From assembly GCF_018531495.1 (NCBI RefSeq), contig NZ_JAHDTI010000001.1, positions 806,001-870,000 of the forward strand: a DNA stretch of 64,000 nucleotides. Reading direction: 5' to 3'. The notes under the pieces were generated by a model. That model saw nothing but the letters and a program-made list of their open reading frames with translations. It had not been told where the DNA came from and ran no database searches. This document shows positions 57,562-64,000 of the stretch, in pieces. The DNA is from Nonomuraea sediminis. Lineage in GTDB: Bacteria; Actinomycetota; Actinomycetes; Streptosporangiales; Streptosporangiaceae. The position numbers and the translations under genes are program-made. Numbering within the stretch: the first letter of the stretch is position 1; each line of letters begins with the position of its first letter.

Positions 57562-57880
57562 CCTCCGGCCCGAGCACGCTCCCGATCACCGCGGTGAACT
57601 CGGCCCAGGCCGACCGCTCGCCCTCCAGTTGCTTCCTGCCCGAGTCGGTCAGCCGGTAGGTGCGCCGCTTGCGCCCGCCCACCGTGGCCCACTCGCTGGC
57701 CAGGAACCCGATCCGCTCCAGCCTGCGCAGCGCGGGATACACCGTGCCCGTCGGCACACTCAGCGCTCCCCCGCTGCGCTCCTGCAACGCCTCGATGATG
57801 GCGTAGCCGTGCAGCGGCTCGTGCTCCACCACTGACAGCAGCAGTGCGTCCATGTGCCCGCGGAGCGCATCCGAGTTCAT
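57545..57880 (-). CDS. PadR-family transcriptional regulator
   Basis: A 111-residue regulator. ATG at 57880 follows -10 box TATAAG (57894-57889) by eight bases, so it is leaderless. MDALLLSVVEHEPLHGYAIIEALQERSGGALSVPTGTVYPALRRLERIGFLASEW is the PadR winged helix with its Tyr-Pro wing region. It is divergent from cydA, and two CTACATGTAG palindromes lie between, so it probably controls itself and the cytochrome bd operon. Confidence 0.9.
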   Translation of the reverse strand: MNSDALRGHMDALLLSVVEHEPLHGYAIIEALQERSGGALSVPTGTVYPALRRLERIGFLASEWATVGGRKRRTYRLTDSGRKQLEGERSAWAEFTAVIGSVLGPEVKPSG

Positions 57881-57900
57881 GTGTGCATCTTATAGCCTCC

Positions 57901-57925
57901 CTACATGTAGGCTACCTACATGTAG
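57901..57925. promoter_or_regulatory. Twin PadR-like operators upstream of cydA
   Basis: CTACATGTAG occurs at 57901-57910 and again at 57916-57925, a 15-base period. Both are perfect palindromes with the TACATGTA core typical of PadR sites. They lie between the PadR -10 box and the cydA ribosome-binding site, so one protein could repress both genes. Confidence 0.75.
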
Positions 57926-57953
57926 ACAGGCACACTGAAGACGGAGTGACGCG

Positions 57954-59111
57954 ATGGATGTACTCGATCTGGCGCGGTTGCAGTTCGCGGCGACGGGAAG
58001 CCTGCACTTCCTGTTCGTCGTGCTCACGTTGGGGCTGGCGCCGCTGGTGGCGTTGCTGAACACGCGCTGGGTGCTCACGGGCAGCCCCCTGCACGAGGGC
58101 ATGACGCGGTTCTGGGGACAGATCTACGTCGTCAACTACGCGCTGGGCATCGTCACGGGGCTGGTGATGGAGTTCCAGTTCGGCCTGTCGTGGGCGGGCC
58201 TGTCGCACTACGCGGGCGACGTGTTCGGCGCGCCGCTGGCGATGGAGACGCTGGTGGCCTTCTTCCTGGAGTCCACGTTCCTGGGATTGTGGATCTTCGG
58301 CTGGGGGCGGCTGCCCAAAAAGCTGCACCTGGCGTGCATCTGGCTGGTGACGCTGACCGCCTACGCCAGCGCCTTCTACATCATGGTCGCCAACTCCTTC
58401 CTGCAGAAGCCGGTGGGCGCCGTGCAGGTGGGCGACCGGCTGCAGCTGACCGACTTCGGCGCGCTGCTGACGAACTCGACGCTGGTGGCCTCCTTCCCGC
58501 ACGTCATCGGGGCCGCGATCTTCACCGGCGGCATGGTGATGGTGGGCGCCAGCGCCTACCAGTTGCGCCGCCGTACCGAGGAGAAGGTCTTCTTCACCAA
58601 GTCGATGCGGACGGGCGTGGTCACCGCGGCGATTGGCATTTTCGTGGCCGTCGTCGCCGGATACGCCCAGTTCGTCGGGCTGCAGGAGGGCAAGTTCAAG
58701 GAAGGCTCGATGGGCGGGATGCCGCTGGCCATCATGCTGCTCGCGGGCGACCTGCTGATGCTCCTCGTGCTGTTCGTCATGCTGCCGCTGGTGTACTTCC
58801 TGCCGCGCTGGCGGTGGACGCACCCGCTGCTGATCGGGCTGACGCCGGTGCCGTTCCTGGTGTCGACCCTCGGCTGGCTGGCCAGGGAGCTCGGGCGGCA
58901 GCCGTGGATGGTGTGGAAGAAGCTCAGCGTGGCGGACGCGATGACGCCCGGGTTGACGCCGGGCATGGTCACGGTCTCGCTGGTCGGCTTCGTGGGCGTG
59001 CTCGGGCTGCTCGCGGTCGTCGACTACCTGCTCATCGCGCGGCTGGTACGGCGCGGCCCTTCGAATCTGTCACTGGGCACCGCCGTGGAAGAACCGGCGC
59101 TGAGCTACTAG
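57954..59111 (+). CDS. cydA: Cytochrome bd-type quinol oxidase subunit I, short form
   Basis: 385 residues; family members usually have 440-520. ATG with GGAG eight bases upstream. Heme ligands and motifs are present: His18 in TGSLHFLF, MEFQFGLSWA, AMETLVAFFLEST (conserved Glu), SFPHVIG (second His), and GRQPW in ARELGRQPWMV. The hydrophilic Q-loop between TM5 and TM6 is reduced to about 15-20 residues (QFVGLQEGKFKEGSMGG) against the usual 70-140, so the canonical quinol site is largely missing. Followed by cydB, cydD and cydC. It would reduce O2 at low tension. Confidence 0.88.
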   Translation: MDVLDLARLQFAATGSLHFLFVVLTLGLAPLVALLNTRWVLTGSPLHEGMTRFWGQIYVVNYALGIVTGLVMEFQFGLSWAGLSHYAGDVFGAPLAMETLVAFFLESTFLGLWIFGWGRLPKKLHLACIWLVTLTAYASAFYIMVANSFLQKPVGAVQVGDRLQLTDFGALLTNSTLVASFPHVIGAAIFTGGMVMVGASAYQLRRRTEEKVFFTKSMRTGVVTAAIGIFVAVVAGYAQFVGLQEGKFKEGSMGGMPLAIMLLAGDLLMLLVLFVMLPLVYFLPRWRWTHPLLIGLTPVPFLVSTLGWLARELGRQPWMVWKKLSVADAMTPGLTPGMVTVSLVGFVGVLGLLAVVDYLLIARLVRRGPSNLSLGTAVEEPALSY

Positions 59112-59121
59112 GAGGTTCACG

Positions 59122-59877
59122 ATGGAAGCGGTGTGGTTCGTCCTGTTCGCGGTGCTGCTCGGCGGCTACTTCGCGCTCGAGGGGTTCGACCTGGGGGTGG
59201 GGCTGCTGCTGCCGTTCCTGGGCGAGTCGAAGGCCGACAAGGACCGCATGGTCGCCTCGATCGCGCCGTTCGTGCTGGCCAACGAGGTGTGGCTGGTCGC
59301 GACGGCGGGCGCGCTGCTCGGCGTCTACCCGATGCTCGAGGGTGAGATGCTGTTCGGCCTCTACCCGGTCGTGGTGGGGATGCTGGTCGGCTGGATCCTG
59401 CGCGATGCCGGGCTGTGGTTCCGCCGCAGGATCGACGCGCCCGGCTGGCAGCGGTTCTGGACCTCGATGATCACGCTCGGCTCGCTGGGGCTGGCCTTCG
59501 GCTGGGGCGTGGCGCTGTACGGCGTGGCCACCGGGTTCGCCGCCTGGCCCGTCGCGTTGATGAGCGGGCTGGTCACGACCGGGCTGTTCGCCTTCCACGG
59601 GTGGACGTTCCTCGGCTGGCGGCTGCCCGGGTTCCTCGGCCTGGGAGCCGACCGGTCAGGCAGGGCCCTGGTGGTCTCCGGGTTGCTGGCGGCGGCTCCC
59701 GCGCTGGTGGTGCTCGGCGCCGCCGCGCCGTACCTGGTGGGGCACAGCGCACCGGCGGAGACGCTGAATGTGCTCAGTGTCATGGCGTTGCCGTTCGCGC
59801 CCATCGTGCTCATCGCGCAAGTATGGGTGTGGCGCACCTTCGCCAAGGGCGCCGTAAGGACACCGTCGTTCTTCTGA
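59122..59877 (+). CDS. cydB: Cytochrome bd-type oxidase subunit II, short form
   Basis: 251 residues against the usual 330-380. MEAVWFVLFAVLLGGYFALEGFDLGVGLLLPFL is the typical start with the conserved Asp in GFDLGVG, and IAPFVLANEVWLV a conserved segment (WLV instead of the usual WLI). The protein ends after about seven helices, so the usual last one or two helices are absent. An AGGAGG-like RBS precedes ATG. It follows cydA by ten bases. Confidence 0.88.
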   Translation: MEAVWFVLFAVLLGGYFALEGFDLGVGLLLPFLGESKADKDRMVASIAPFVLANEVWLVATAGALLGVYPMLEGEMLFGLYPVVVGMLVGWILRDAGLWFRRRIDAPGWQRFWTSMITLGSLGLAFGWGVALYGVATGFAAWPVALMSGLVTTGLFAFHGWTFLGWRLPGFLGLGADRSGRALVVSGLLAAAPALVVLGAAAPYLVGHSAPAETLNVLSVMALPFAPIVLIAQVWVWRTFAKGAVRTPSFF

Positions 59878-59883
59878 GGGCAC

Positions 59884-61539
59884 GTGCATAAAGATCTTCT
59901 GCGGCTCATGCGAGCCGAGCAGTCGGTGCGACGCCACCTGATGGTGACGCTGGCAGCGGCCGTACTCGCGGGCCTGCTGGTCCTGGTGCAGGCGGAACTG
60001 CTGGCCGGGGTGCTGTCGGGCAGGTTCACCACCGTGGCGCTGGCTGGGCTGGCGGCCGTGGTGGGCGTGCGGGCACTGCTGGCCTGGACACAGGGCGCGT
60101 TCGCGGGGCGCACCGCCACCGGCGTGAAGTCGGCGCTGCGCGGACGGCTGCTCGGCAGGCTCGGCGAGCTGGGCCCCGCCCGCCTGGCCGGCCACCGCTC
60201 CGGCGAGCTGGTCACGCTCGCCGGGCGCGGCCTGGACCGGCTCGATCCCTACCTGACCGGCTACCTGCCCTCGATCGCGGTGGCCGCGGTGGTGCCGCTG
60301 GCGGTGCTGATCAGGCTGTTCGCCGCGGACCTGACCAGCGCGCTGATCGTGCTGGTCACGCTGCCGCTGATCCCGATCTTCGGCGCGCTGGTCGGCATGA
60401 CCACCAAGACCGTGACGGAGCGGCAGTTCCACGCGCTGTCGCGGCTGGGCGGCCACTTCCTCGACGTGGTGCGCGGGCTGCCCACGCTGCGCGCCTTCGG
60501 CCGGGCCCGCTACCAGGCCGAGGTGATCAGGCAGGTCGCAGACGCGCACCGCTCGGCCACGATGCGGACGCTGCGGGTGGCGTTCCTGTCGTCGCTGGTG
60601 CTCGAGCTGTGCGCGTCGCTGTCGCTGGCGCTGGTGGCGGTCCCGATCGGGCTGCGGCTGCTCGGCGGCTCGCTCGACCTGACCACCGGGCTGCTGGTGC
60701 TGCTGCTCGCCCCGGAGGCCTACCTGCCGCTGCGCATGATGGGCACCCGCTTCCACGCCTCGATGGAGGGCGTGGCCGCGGCCGACGCCGCCTTCGCCGT
60801 CCTGGACGCCTCCGCGCCGGACCAGGAGGGGACACTGCCGAGCCCCACGGGCACGCCGGAGATCCGGCTGGAGAACGTGACCGTCCAGTACCCCGACCGC
60901 GACGCCCCCGCCCTGGAGGACGTCTCGCTGACGATCTCGCCGGGCGAGCGGGTGGCGCTGGTGGGCGAGAGCGGCGGCGGCAAGAGCACGCTCCTGCATC
61001 TGATCCTCGGCTTCGTCATACCGACGCGGGGCCGGGTGCTGGTCGACGGCGTCGACCTGGCCACGCTCGACCTGGACTCCTGGCGGGCCCGGCTGGCGTT
61101 CGTCCCGCAACGGCCGCACCTGTTCACCACGTCCGTCCTGGACAACATCCGCCTCGGCGCCCCCTCCGCCTCCCTGGAGTCGGTACGGCAGGCCGCCGCG
61201 GCCGCCCACGCCGCCGGCTTCGTCGAGGCCCTGCCCGGCGGCTACGACACCGTGGTCGGCGAGCGCGGCGCGAACCTGTCGGCGGGACAGCGCCAGCGCA
61301 TCGCCCTGGCCAGGGCCTTCTGCCGCCCCGACACCTCGGTGCTGCTGCTCGACGAGCCCACCGCCCGCCTGGACGGCCGCAGCGAGGCGGCCGTCGTCGC
61401 GGCCACCAAGGCGCTGGCCCAGGACCGCACCGCGGTGATCGTGGCCCACCGGCCCGCCATGATCGACCTGGCGGACCGGGTGATCCGCATCCATGAGGGC
61501 CGCGTGGTCTCCGGGACGACCGCGGGGAGGACGGCATGA
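59884..61539 (+). CDS. cydD: ABC transporter for cytochrome bd assembly, CydD-like subunit
   Basis: A 551-residue half-transporter: six membrane helices (about 15-310) and an ATPase domain (about 320-540) with Walker A GESGGGKST, signature LSAGQRQRIALARAF, and Walker B VLLLDEPT. CydDC exports glutathione/cysteine or binds heme and is required for cytochrome bd maturation. GTG start, six bases after cydB. Overlaps cydC by four bases. Confidence 0.9.
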   Translation: MHKDLLRLMRAEQSVRRHLMVTLAAAVLAGLLVLVQAELLAGVLSGRFTTVALAGLAAVVGVRALLAWTQGAFAGRTATGVKSALRGRLLGRLGELGPARLAGHRSGELVTLAGRGLDRLDPYLTGYLPSIAVAAVVPLAVLIRLFAADLTSALIVLVTLPLIPIFGALVGMTTKTVTERQFHALSRLGGHFLDVVRGLPTLRAFGRARYQAEVIRQVADAHRSATMRTLRVAFLSSLVLELCASLSLALVAVPIGLRLLGGSLDLTTGLLVLLLAPEAYLPLRMMGTRFHASMEGVAAADAAFAVLDASAPDQEGTLPSPTGTPEIRLENVTVQYPDRDAPALEDVSLTISPGERVALVGESGGGKSTLLHLILGFVIPTRGRVLVDGVDLATLDLDSWRARLAFVPQRPHLFTTSVLDNIRLGAPSASLESVRQAAAAAHAAGFVEALPGGYDTVVGERGANLSAGQRQRIALARAFCRPDTSVLLLDEPTARLDGRSEAAVVAATKALAQDRTAVIVAHRPAMIDLADRVIRIHEGRVVSGTTAGRTA

Positions 61540-63218
61540 AGGGCCTGCTGAAGGGGATGGGCCGGCGGCTGGTGTGGGCCGTGCTGGCCGGGGCCGCCGC
61601 CGATCTGGCTGGGCTCGGCCTCATCGCGGCGGCGGCGTGGCTGATCACGCGCGCCGCCGAGCAGCCGCCGCTGGCCGCGCTCAGCGTGGCGATCGTGGCG
61701 ACCAGGGCGTTCGCCACGAGCAAGGGCGTCTTCCGCTACGCCGAACGCCTCACCGGGCACGACGTCGCGCTGCGCGCCCAGGCGGGCACCCGCGAACGCC
61801 TCTACCAGGCGCTCATCCCGCCCAGGCAGCCCCGCCAGGGCGGCGCCGACCTGCTCAGCCGGATGGTCGACGACACCGAGGCGGCCCAGGACCTGCTGGT
61901 GCGGTGCCTGCTGCCCGCCTCGGCCGCGCTGATCGCGGGGCTGGCCGCCGTCGGCGTCGCGCTGTCGGTGCTGCCGGTCGCCGCGCTGGTGCTGCTGGCC
62001 GGGCTGGCCCTGGCCGGGCTGCTGCTGCCCGCGCTCACCGCGGCCGCCGCGCGCCGCTGGGCCTCCAGGATCGCGCCCGCCCGCGCCGCGCTGGCGGCCC
62101 GCGTGGCCGACCTGGTGCACGGCTCGGCCGACCTGGCCGCCTACAACGCCACCGACCGCGCCCGGGCCCAGGCCATGGACGCCGACGCCGAGCTGGCCGC
62201 GCTGGAGAAGCGCCAGGCCCGCGTGCACGCGCTCGCCCTGGGCGGCGGGACCCTGCTCCAGGGCCTGACGGTGGCCGCGATCGTGCTGCTCGCCCAGTCC
62301 ACGGGCGCGGACACCGTGGCCACGGCCGTGCTGGCGCTGACCGCCCTGGTTTCCTTCGAGCCGGTGCTGCCGCTGGCCGCCGCCGGCGAGCGGCTGGCCG
62401 GGATCACCGCCGCGCTGCGCCGCCTGCGCGAGATCGGCTCCGCCCCCGCCGCGATCACCGAGCCGGCCTCCCCGGCGCCGGTCCCCGCCGCGCCGCTCAC
62501 GGTCGAGGTCCAGGACCTGGTCGTACGGCACGCCGAGACGCTCGCCGTGGACGGGGTGTCGCTCACGCTGACGCCGGGCAGGCGGGTGGCGATCGTCGGG
62601 CCGAGCGGGGCGGGCAAGAGCACGATCCTGGCCGCGCTGATGCGCCTCGTCGAGCCCGAGTCCGGAAATATCCGGATCAATGGGGTCGATGCTCGCGCGC
62701 TGGACTCCGACGACATCCGGACGCTGATGACCGGGCTCACGCAGGACCCGTACATCTTCCAGACCACGCTCAGGGACAACCTGCGCCTGGCCGGTCCCGG
62801 GTCCGGCGACGGCGAGCTGGCGGCAGCCGTACGGGATGCCCGGCTTGACCGGTGGGTCGAGCGGACGGGATGGGACGCGCAGCTGGGCGAGGACGGCAGG
62901 ACCGTGTCCGGCGGGCAGTTGCAGCGGCTGGCGCTGGCCCGCGCGCTGCTGTACGACCCGCCGGTGCTGCTGCTCGACGAGCCCGCCGAGGCGCTGGACG
63001 AGCAGACCGCCGACGCGCTGATGGCCGACCTGCTCGACGTGACGCACGACCGCACGACGCTGCTGGTCACGCACCGGCTCAAGGGGCTCGAGCAGGTCGA
63101 CGAGATCATCGTGCTCGAGGACGGGCGGGTCATCCAGCGCGGGCGGCACGACGAGCTCGTGGCCGTCCCCGGCTACTACCGCGACCTGTGGGAATCCGAG
63201 GTCCTGACCCGGCGGTGA
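61536..63218 (+). CDS. cydC: ABC transporter for cytochrome bd assembly, CydC-like subunit
   Basis: 560 residues with the same architecture: membrane domain (about 10-300), Walker [10 protein letters not shown], signature [15 protein letters not shown], Walker [13 protein letters not shown]. Heterodimerises with CydD. The ATG overlaps the cydD stop (ATGA). No terminator is obvious after it; a separate promoter for the next gene begins 20 bases later. Confidence 0.9.
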   Translation: MKGLLKGMGRRLVWAVLAGAAADLAGLGLIAAAAWLITRAAEQPPLAALSVAIVATRAFATSKGVFRYAERLTGHDVALRAQAGTRERLYQALIPPRQPRQGGADLLSRMVDDTEAAQDLLVRCLLPASAALIAGLAAVGVALSVLPVAALVLLAGLALAGLLLPALTAAAARRWASRIAPARAALAARVADLVHGSADLAAYNATDRARAQAMDADAELAALEKRQARVHALALGGGTLLQGLTVAAIVLLAQSTGADTVATAVLALTALVSFEPVLPLAAAGERLAGITAALRRLREIGSAPAAITEPASPAPVPAAPLTVEVQDLVVRHAETLAVDGVSLTLTPGRRVAIVGPSGAGKSTILAALMRLVEPESGNIRINGVDARALDSDDIRTLMTGLTQDPYIFQTTLRDNLRLAGPGSGDGELAAAVRDARLDRWVERTGWDAQLGEDGRTVSGGQLQRLALARALLYDPPVLLLDEPAEALDEQTADALMADLLDVTHDRTTLLVTHRLKGLEQVDEIIVLEDGRVIQRGRHDELVAVPGYYRDLWESEVLTRR

Positions 63219-63237
63219 CAGCCTGGTATCTCCCGGC

Positions 63238-63267
63238 TTGAGTTTGCGATGCAGGCAGGTTTATATT
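63238..63267 (+). promoter_or_regulatory. Promoter of the membrane protein/winged-helix operon
   Basis: TTGAGT (63238-63243), an 18-base spacer and TATATT (63262-63267). GTTTGC (63242-63247) and GCAAAC (63268-63273) flank the spacer and -10 as an inverted repeat, a plausible operator for the HTH protein encoded at 63906. Confidence 0.6.
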
Positions 63268-63291
63268 GCAAACCAGTTTGAGGAGGTTGTC

Positions 63292-63909
63292 GTGAACGAT
63301 CAGCTGCCGTCGACTCCGGCGGAGATGATGCGGCTCATCGAGCAGCAGCAGGCAGAAGCCGTGCGGCGGCTGTCGCCCGACCCGCTGCTGACGTACGTGC
63401 CGTGGGGCGTGGCCTGGCTGGTCGGCTTCGGCGCGTTCTTCCTGACCTACGGCCTCGACGGGCACGCACTGGTCCCGATCGGCTGGCAGCTCTCGCTCAC
63501 GGTGCTGATGGGCCTGCAGGTCGTGGCGCTGGCCGTGATGATCCTGGCCATCCGCCGCTCGGCGGGCCGCATCCGTGGCGAGTCCTCCAAGAGCTGGGCG
63601 ATGTGGGGCTCGATCTGGATGGCGGGCTTCCTCGTCGTCGGCTTCGTCGACATGCGCCTGGGCCCGATGCTCTCCGACACCCAGATGGCCCAGATCTCCA
63701 CCGCGCTGGCCATGCTGGTCACCGGGATGCTCTACATGGCGGGCGGCGCGCTCGGCCGCGAGTGGCCGATGTTCCTGCTCGGCTGCTGGGTCATGCTGGT
63801 CGACGGGGTGGCCGTCAACTTCGCGCCGGGCGTGCAGGCGCTGCTGCTGTCGCTCCTGACGGGCGGCGGCACGATCGTGGCGGGCAGCCTGATGCGGTGG
63901 CGGGCGTGA
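63292..63909 (+). CDS. Membrane protein paired with winged-helix regulator
   Basis: 205 residues. GTG at 63292 has AGGAGG five bases upstream. A cytoplasmic N-terminus (PSTPAEMMRLIEQQQAEAVRRLSPDPLLTY) precedes about six hydrophobic helices. No enzyme family is recognised. The stop overlaps the next start as GTGA, a strong coupling to the winged-helix gene. Such membrane-protein/HTH pairs are widespread in actinobacteria, but their role is unknown. Confidence 0.75.
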   Translation: MNDQLPSTPAEMMRLIEQQQAEAVRRLSPDPLLTYVPWGVAWLVGFGAFFLTYGLDGHALVPIGWQLSLTVLMGLQVVALAVMILAIRRSAGRIRGESSKSWAMWGSIWMAGFLVVGFVDMRLGPMLSDTQMAQISTALAMLVTGMLYMAGGALGREWPMFLLGCWVMLVDGVAVNFAPGVQALLLSLLTGGGTIVAGSLMRWRA

Positions 63910-64000
63910 TCCCGGAGCTCGACCCGGTCATTCACGCGCAGGCCAGGCTGCGCGTCGTGGCCACGCTCAACACGCTCGCCGAAGGCGACAGCCTGGCCTT
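63906..64000 (+). CDS. Winged-helix transcriptional regulator (3' truncated by window)
   Basis: Only 31 residues are visible: MIPELDPVIHAQARLRVVATLNTLAEGDSL. This matches the start of the PF13601-type winged-helix DNA-binding proteins (DP-I-H-x-x-x-R-L-x-I/V). The GTG overlaps the preceding stop. It probably regulates the operon through the inverted repeat at 63242-63273. Confidence 0.75.
   Translation, partial: MIPELDPVIHAQARLRVVATLNTLAEGDSLA

Overview
The window comes from the chromosome of a filamentous, high-GC actinomycete. GC is extreme throughout, GTG/TTG starts are frequent, and many regulators look leaderless (a -10 hexamer 7-9 bases before the start codon). Gene content fits the Streptosporangiales (Nonomuraea or Streptosporangium-like): two PF04672-type methyltransferases, a cellobiose operon with perfect CebR/CelR boxes, a SigR-type thioredoxin promoter, a c-di-AMP riboswitch on a cell-wall hydrolase, and cell-wall nonulosonate genes. 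The genus is inference. No insertion sequence, prophage, integrase or CRISPR array was seen, so this looks like chromosome-arm or core sequence, not an island.

Layout. (1) 1-10.2 kb: the end of a glycoside hydrolase gene with its GntR regulator, a secreted clan-A-like glycosidase behind a palindromic operator, an AfsR-like SARP regulator, an FAD monooxygenase, a methyltransferase, a VOC protein and a secreted beta-helix protein. (2) 10.3-17.7 kb: MarR, an orphan histidine kinase with a second methyltransferase, a GNAT, an atypical tRNA-Ala(UGC), a 23-residue ORF with its own strong Shine-Dalgarno and terminator, then a C4-dicarboxylate transporter divergent from its CitAB/DctBR-type two-component system. 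(3) 17.7-24.2 kb: a nonulosonic (sialic/Kdn-type) acid polymer locus built on one polypeptide that fuses CMP-sialate synthetase, HAD phosphatase and NeuB synthase. It is followed by a GT2 enzyme and a polysialyltransferase-like enzyme, with two further glycosyltransferase-like genes on the opposite strand. (4) 24.2-28.4 kb: an aldo/keto reductase and Gfo/Idh/MocA pair, a riboswitch-controlled CHAP hydrolase, and an ECF42-like sigma factor.

(5) 28.4-36.7 kb: cebE-cebF-cebG-bglC-cebR, a self-contained cellobiose uptake, hydrolysis and repression operon with three CebR boxes. One box is embedded in an intercistronic hairpin. A mutarotase, an APH-like kinase and a secreted GDPD follow. (6) 36.7-49.4 kb: a large secreted M64 peptidase, LysR, an orphan RskA-type anti-sigma factor, an FAD oxidoreductase, a sedolisin lipoprotein, a CMD protein divergent from TetR, a second TetR with a HIBADH-like dehydrogenase, a pentapeptide-repeat membrane protein and a secreted nuclease. 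(7) 49.4-57.9 kb: a repeat-rich intergenic region, SigR-driven trxA, a decayed LysR gene facing an MFS exporter, class II DAHP synthase, a catalytically dead mycosin-like pseudoprotease with its membrane partner, a VOC-ArsR-SRPBCC operon with an operator inside its promoter spacer, and a HAAS-like membrane protein facing PadR. (8) 57.9-64 kb: a cydA-cydB-cydD-cydC cluster with unusually short CydA and CydB behind twin PadR-like palindromes, then a membrane protein coupled to a winged-helix regulator that runs off the window.

The items most worth a second look are the NeuA-HAD-NeuB fusion locus, the tiny ORF unit beside the odd tRNA-Ala, the Q-loop-poor cytochrome bd cluster, and the dead mycosin.
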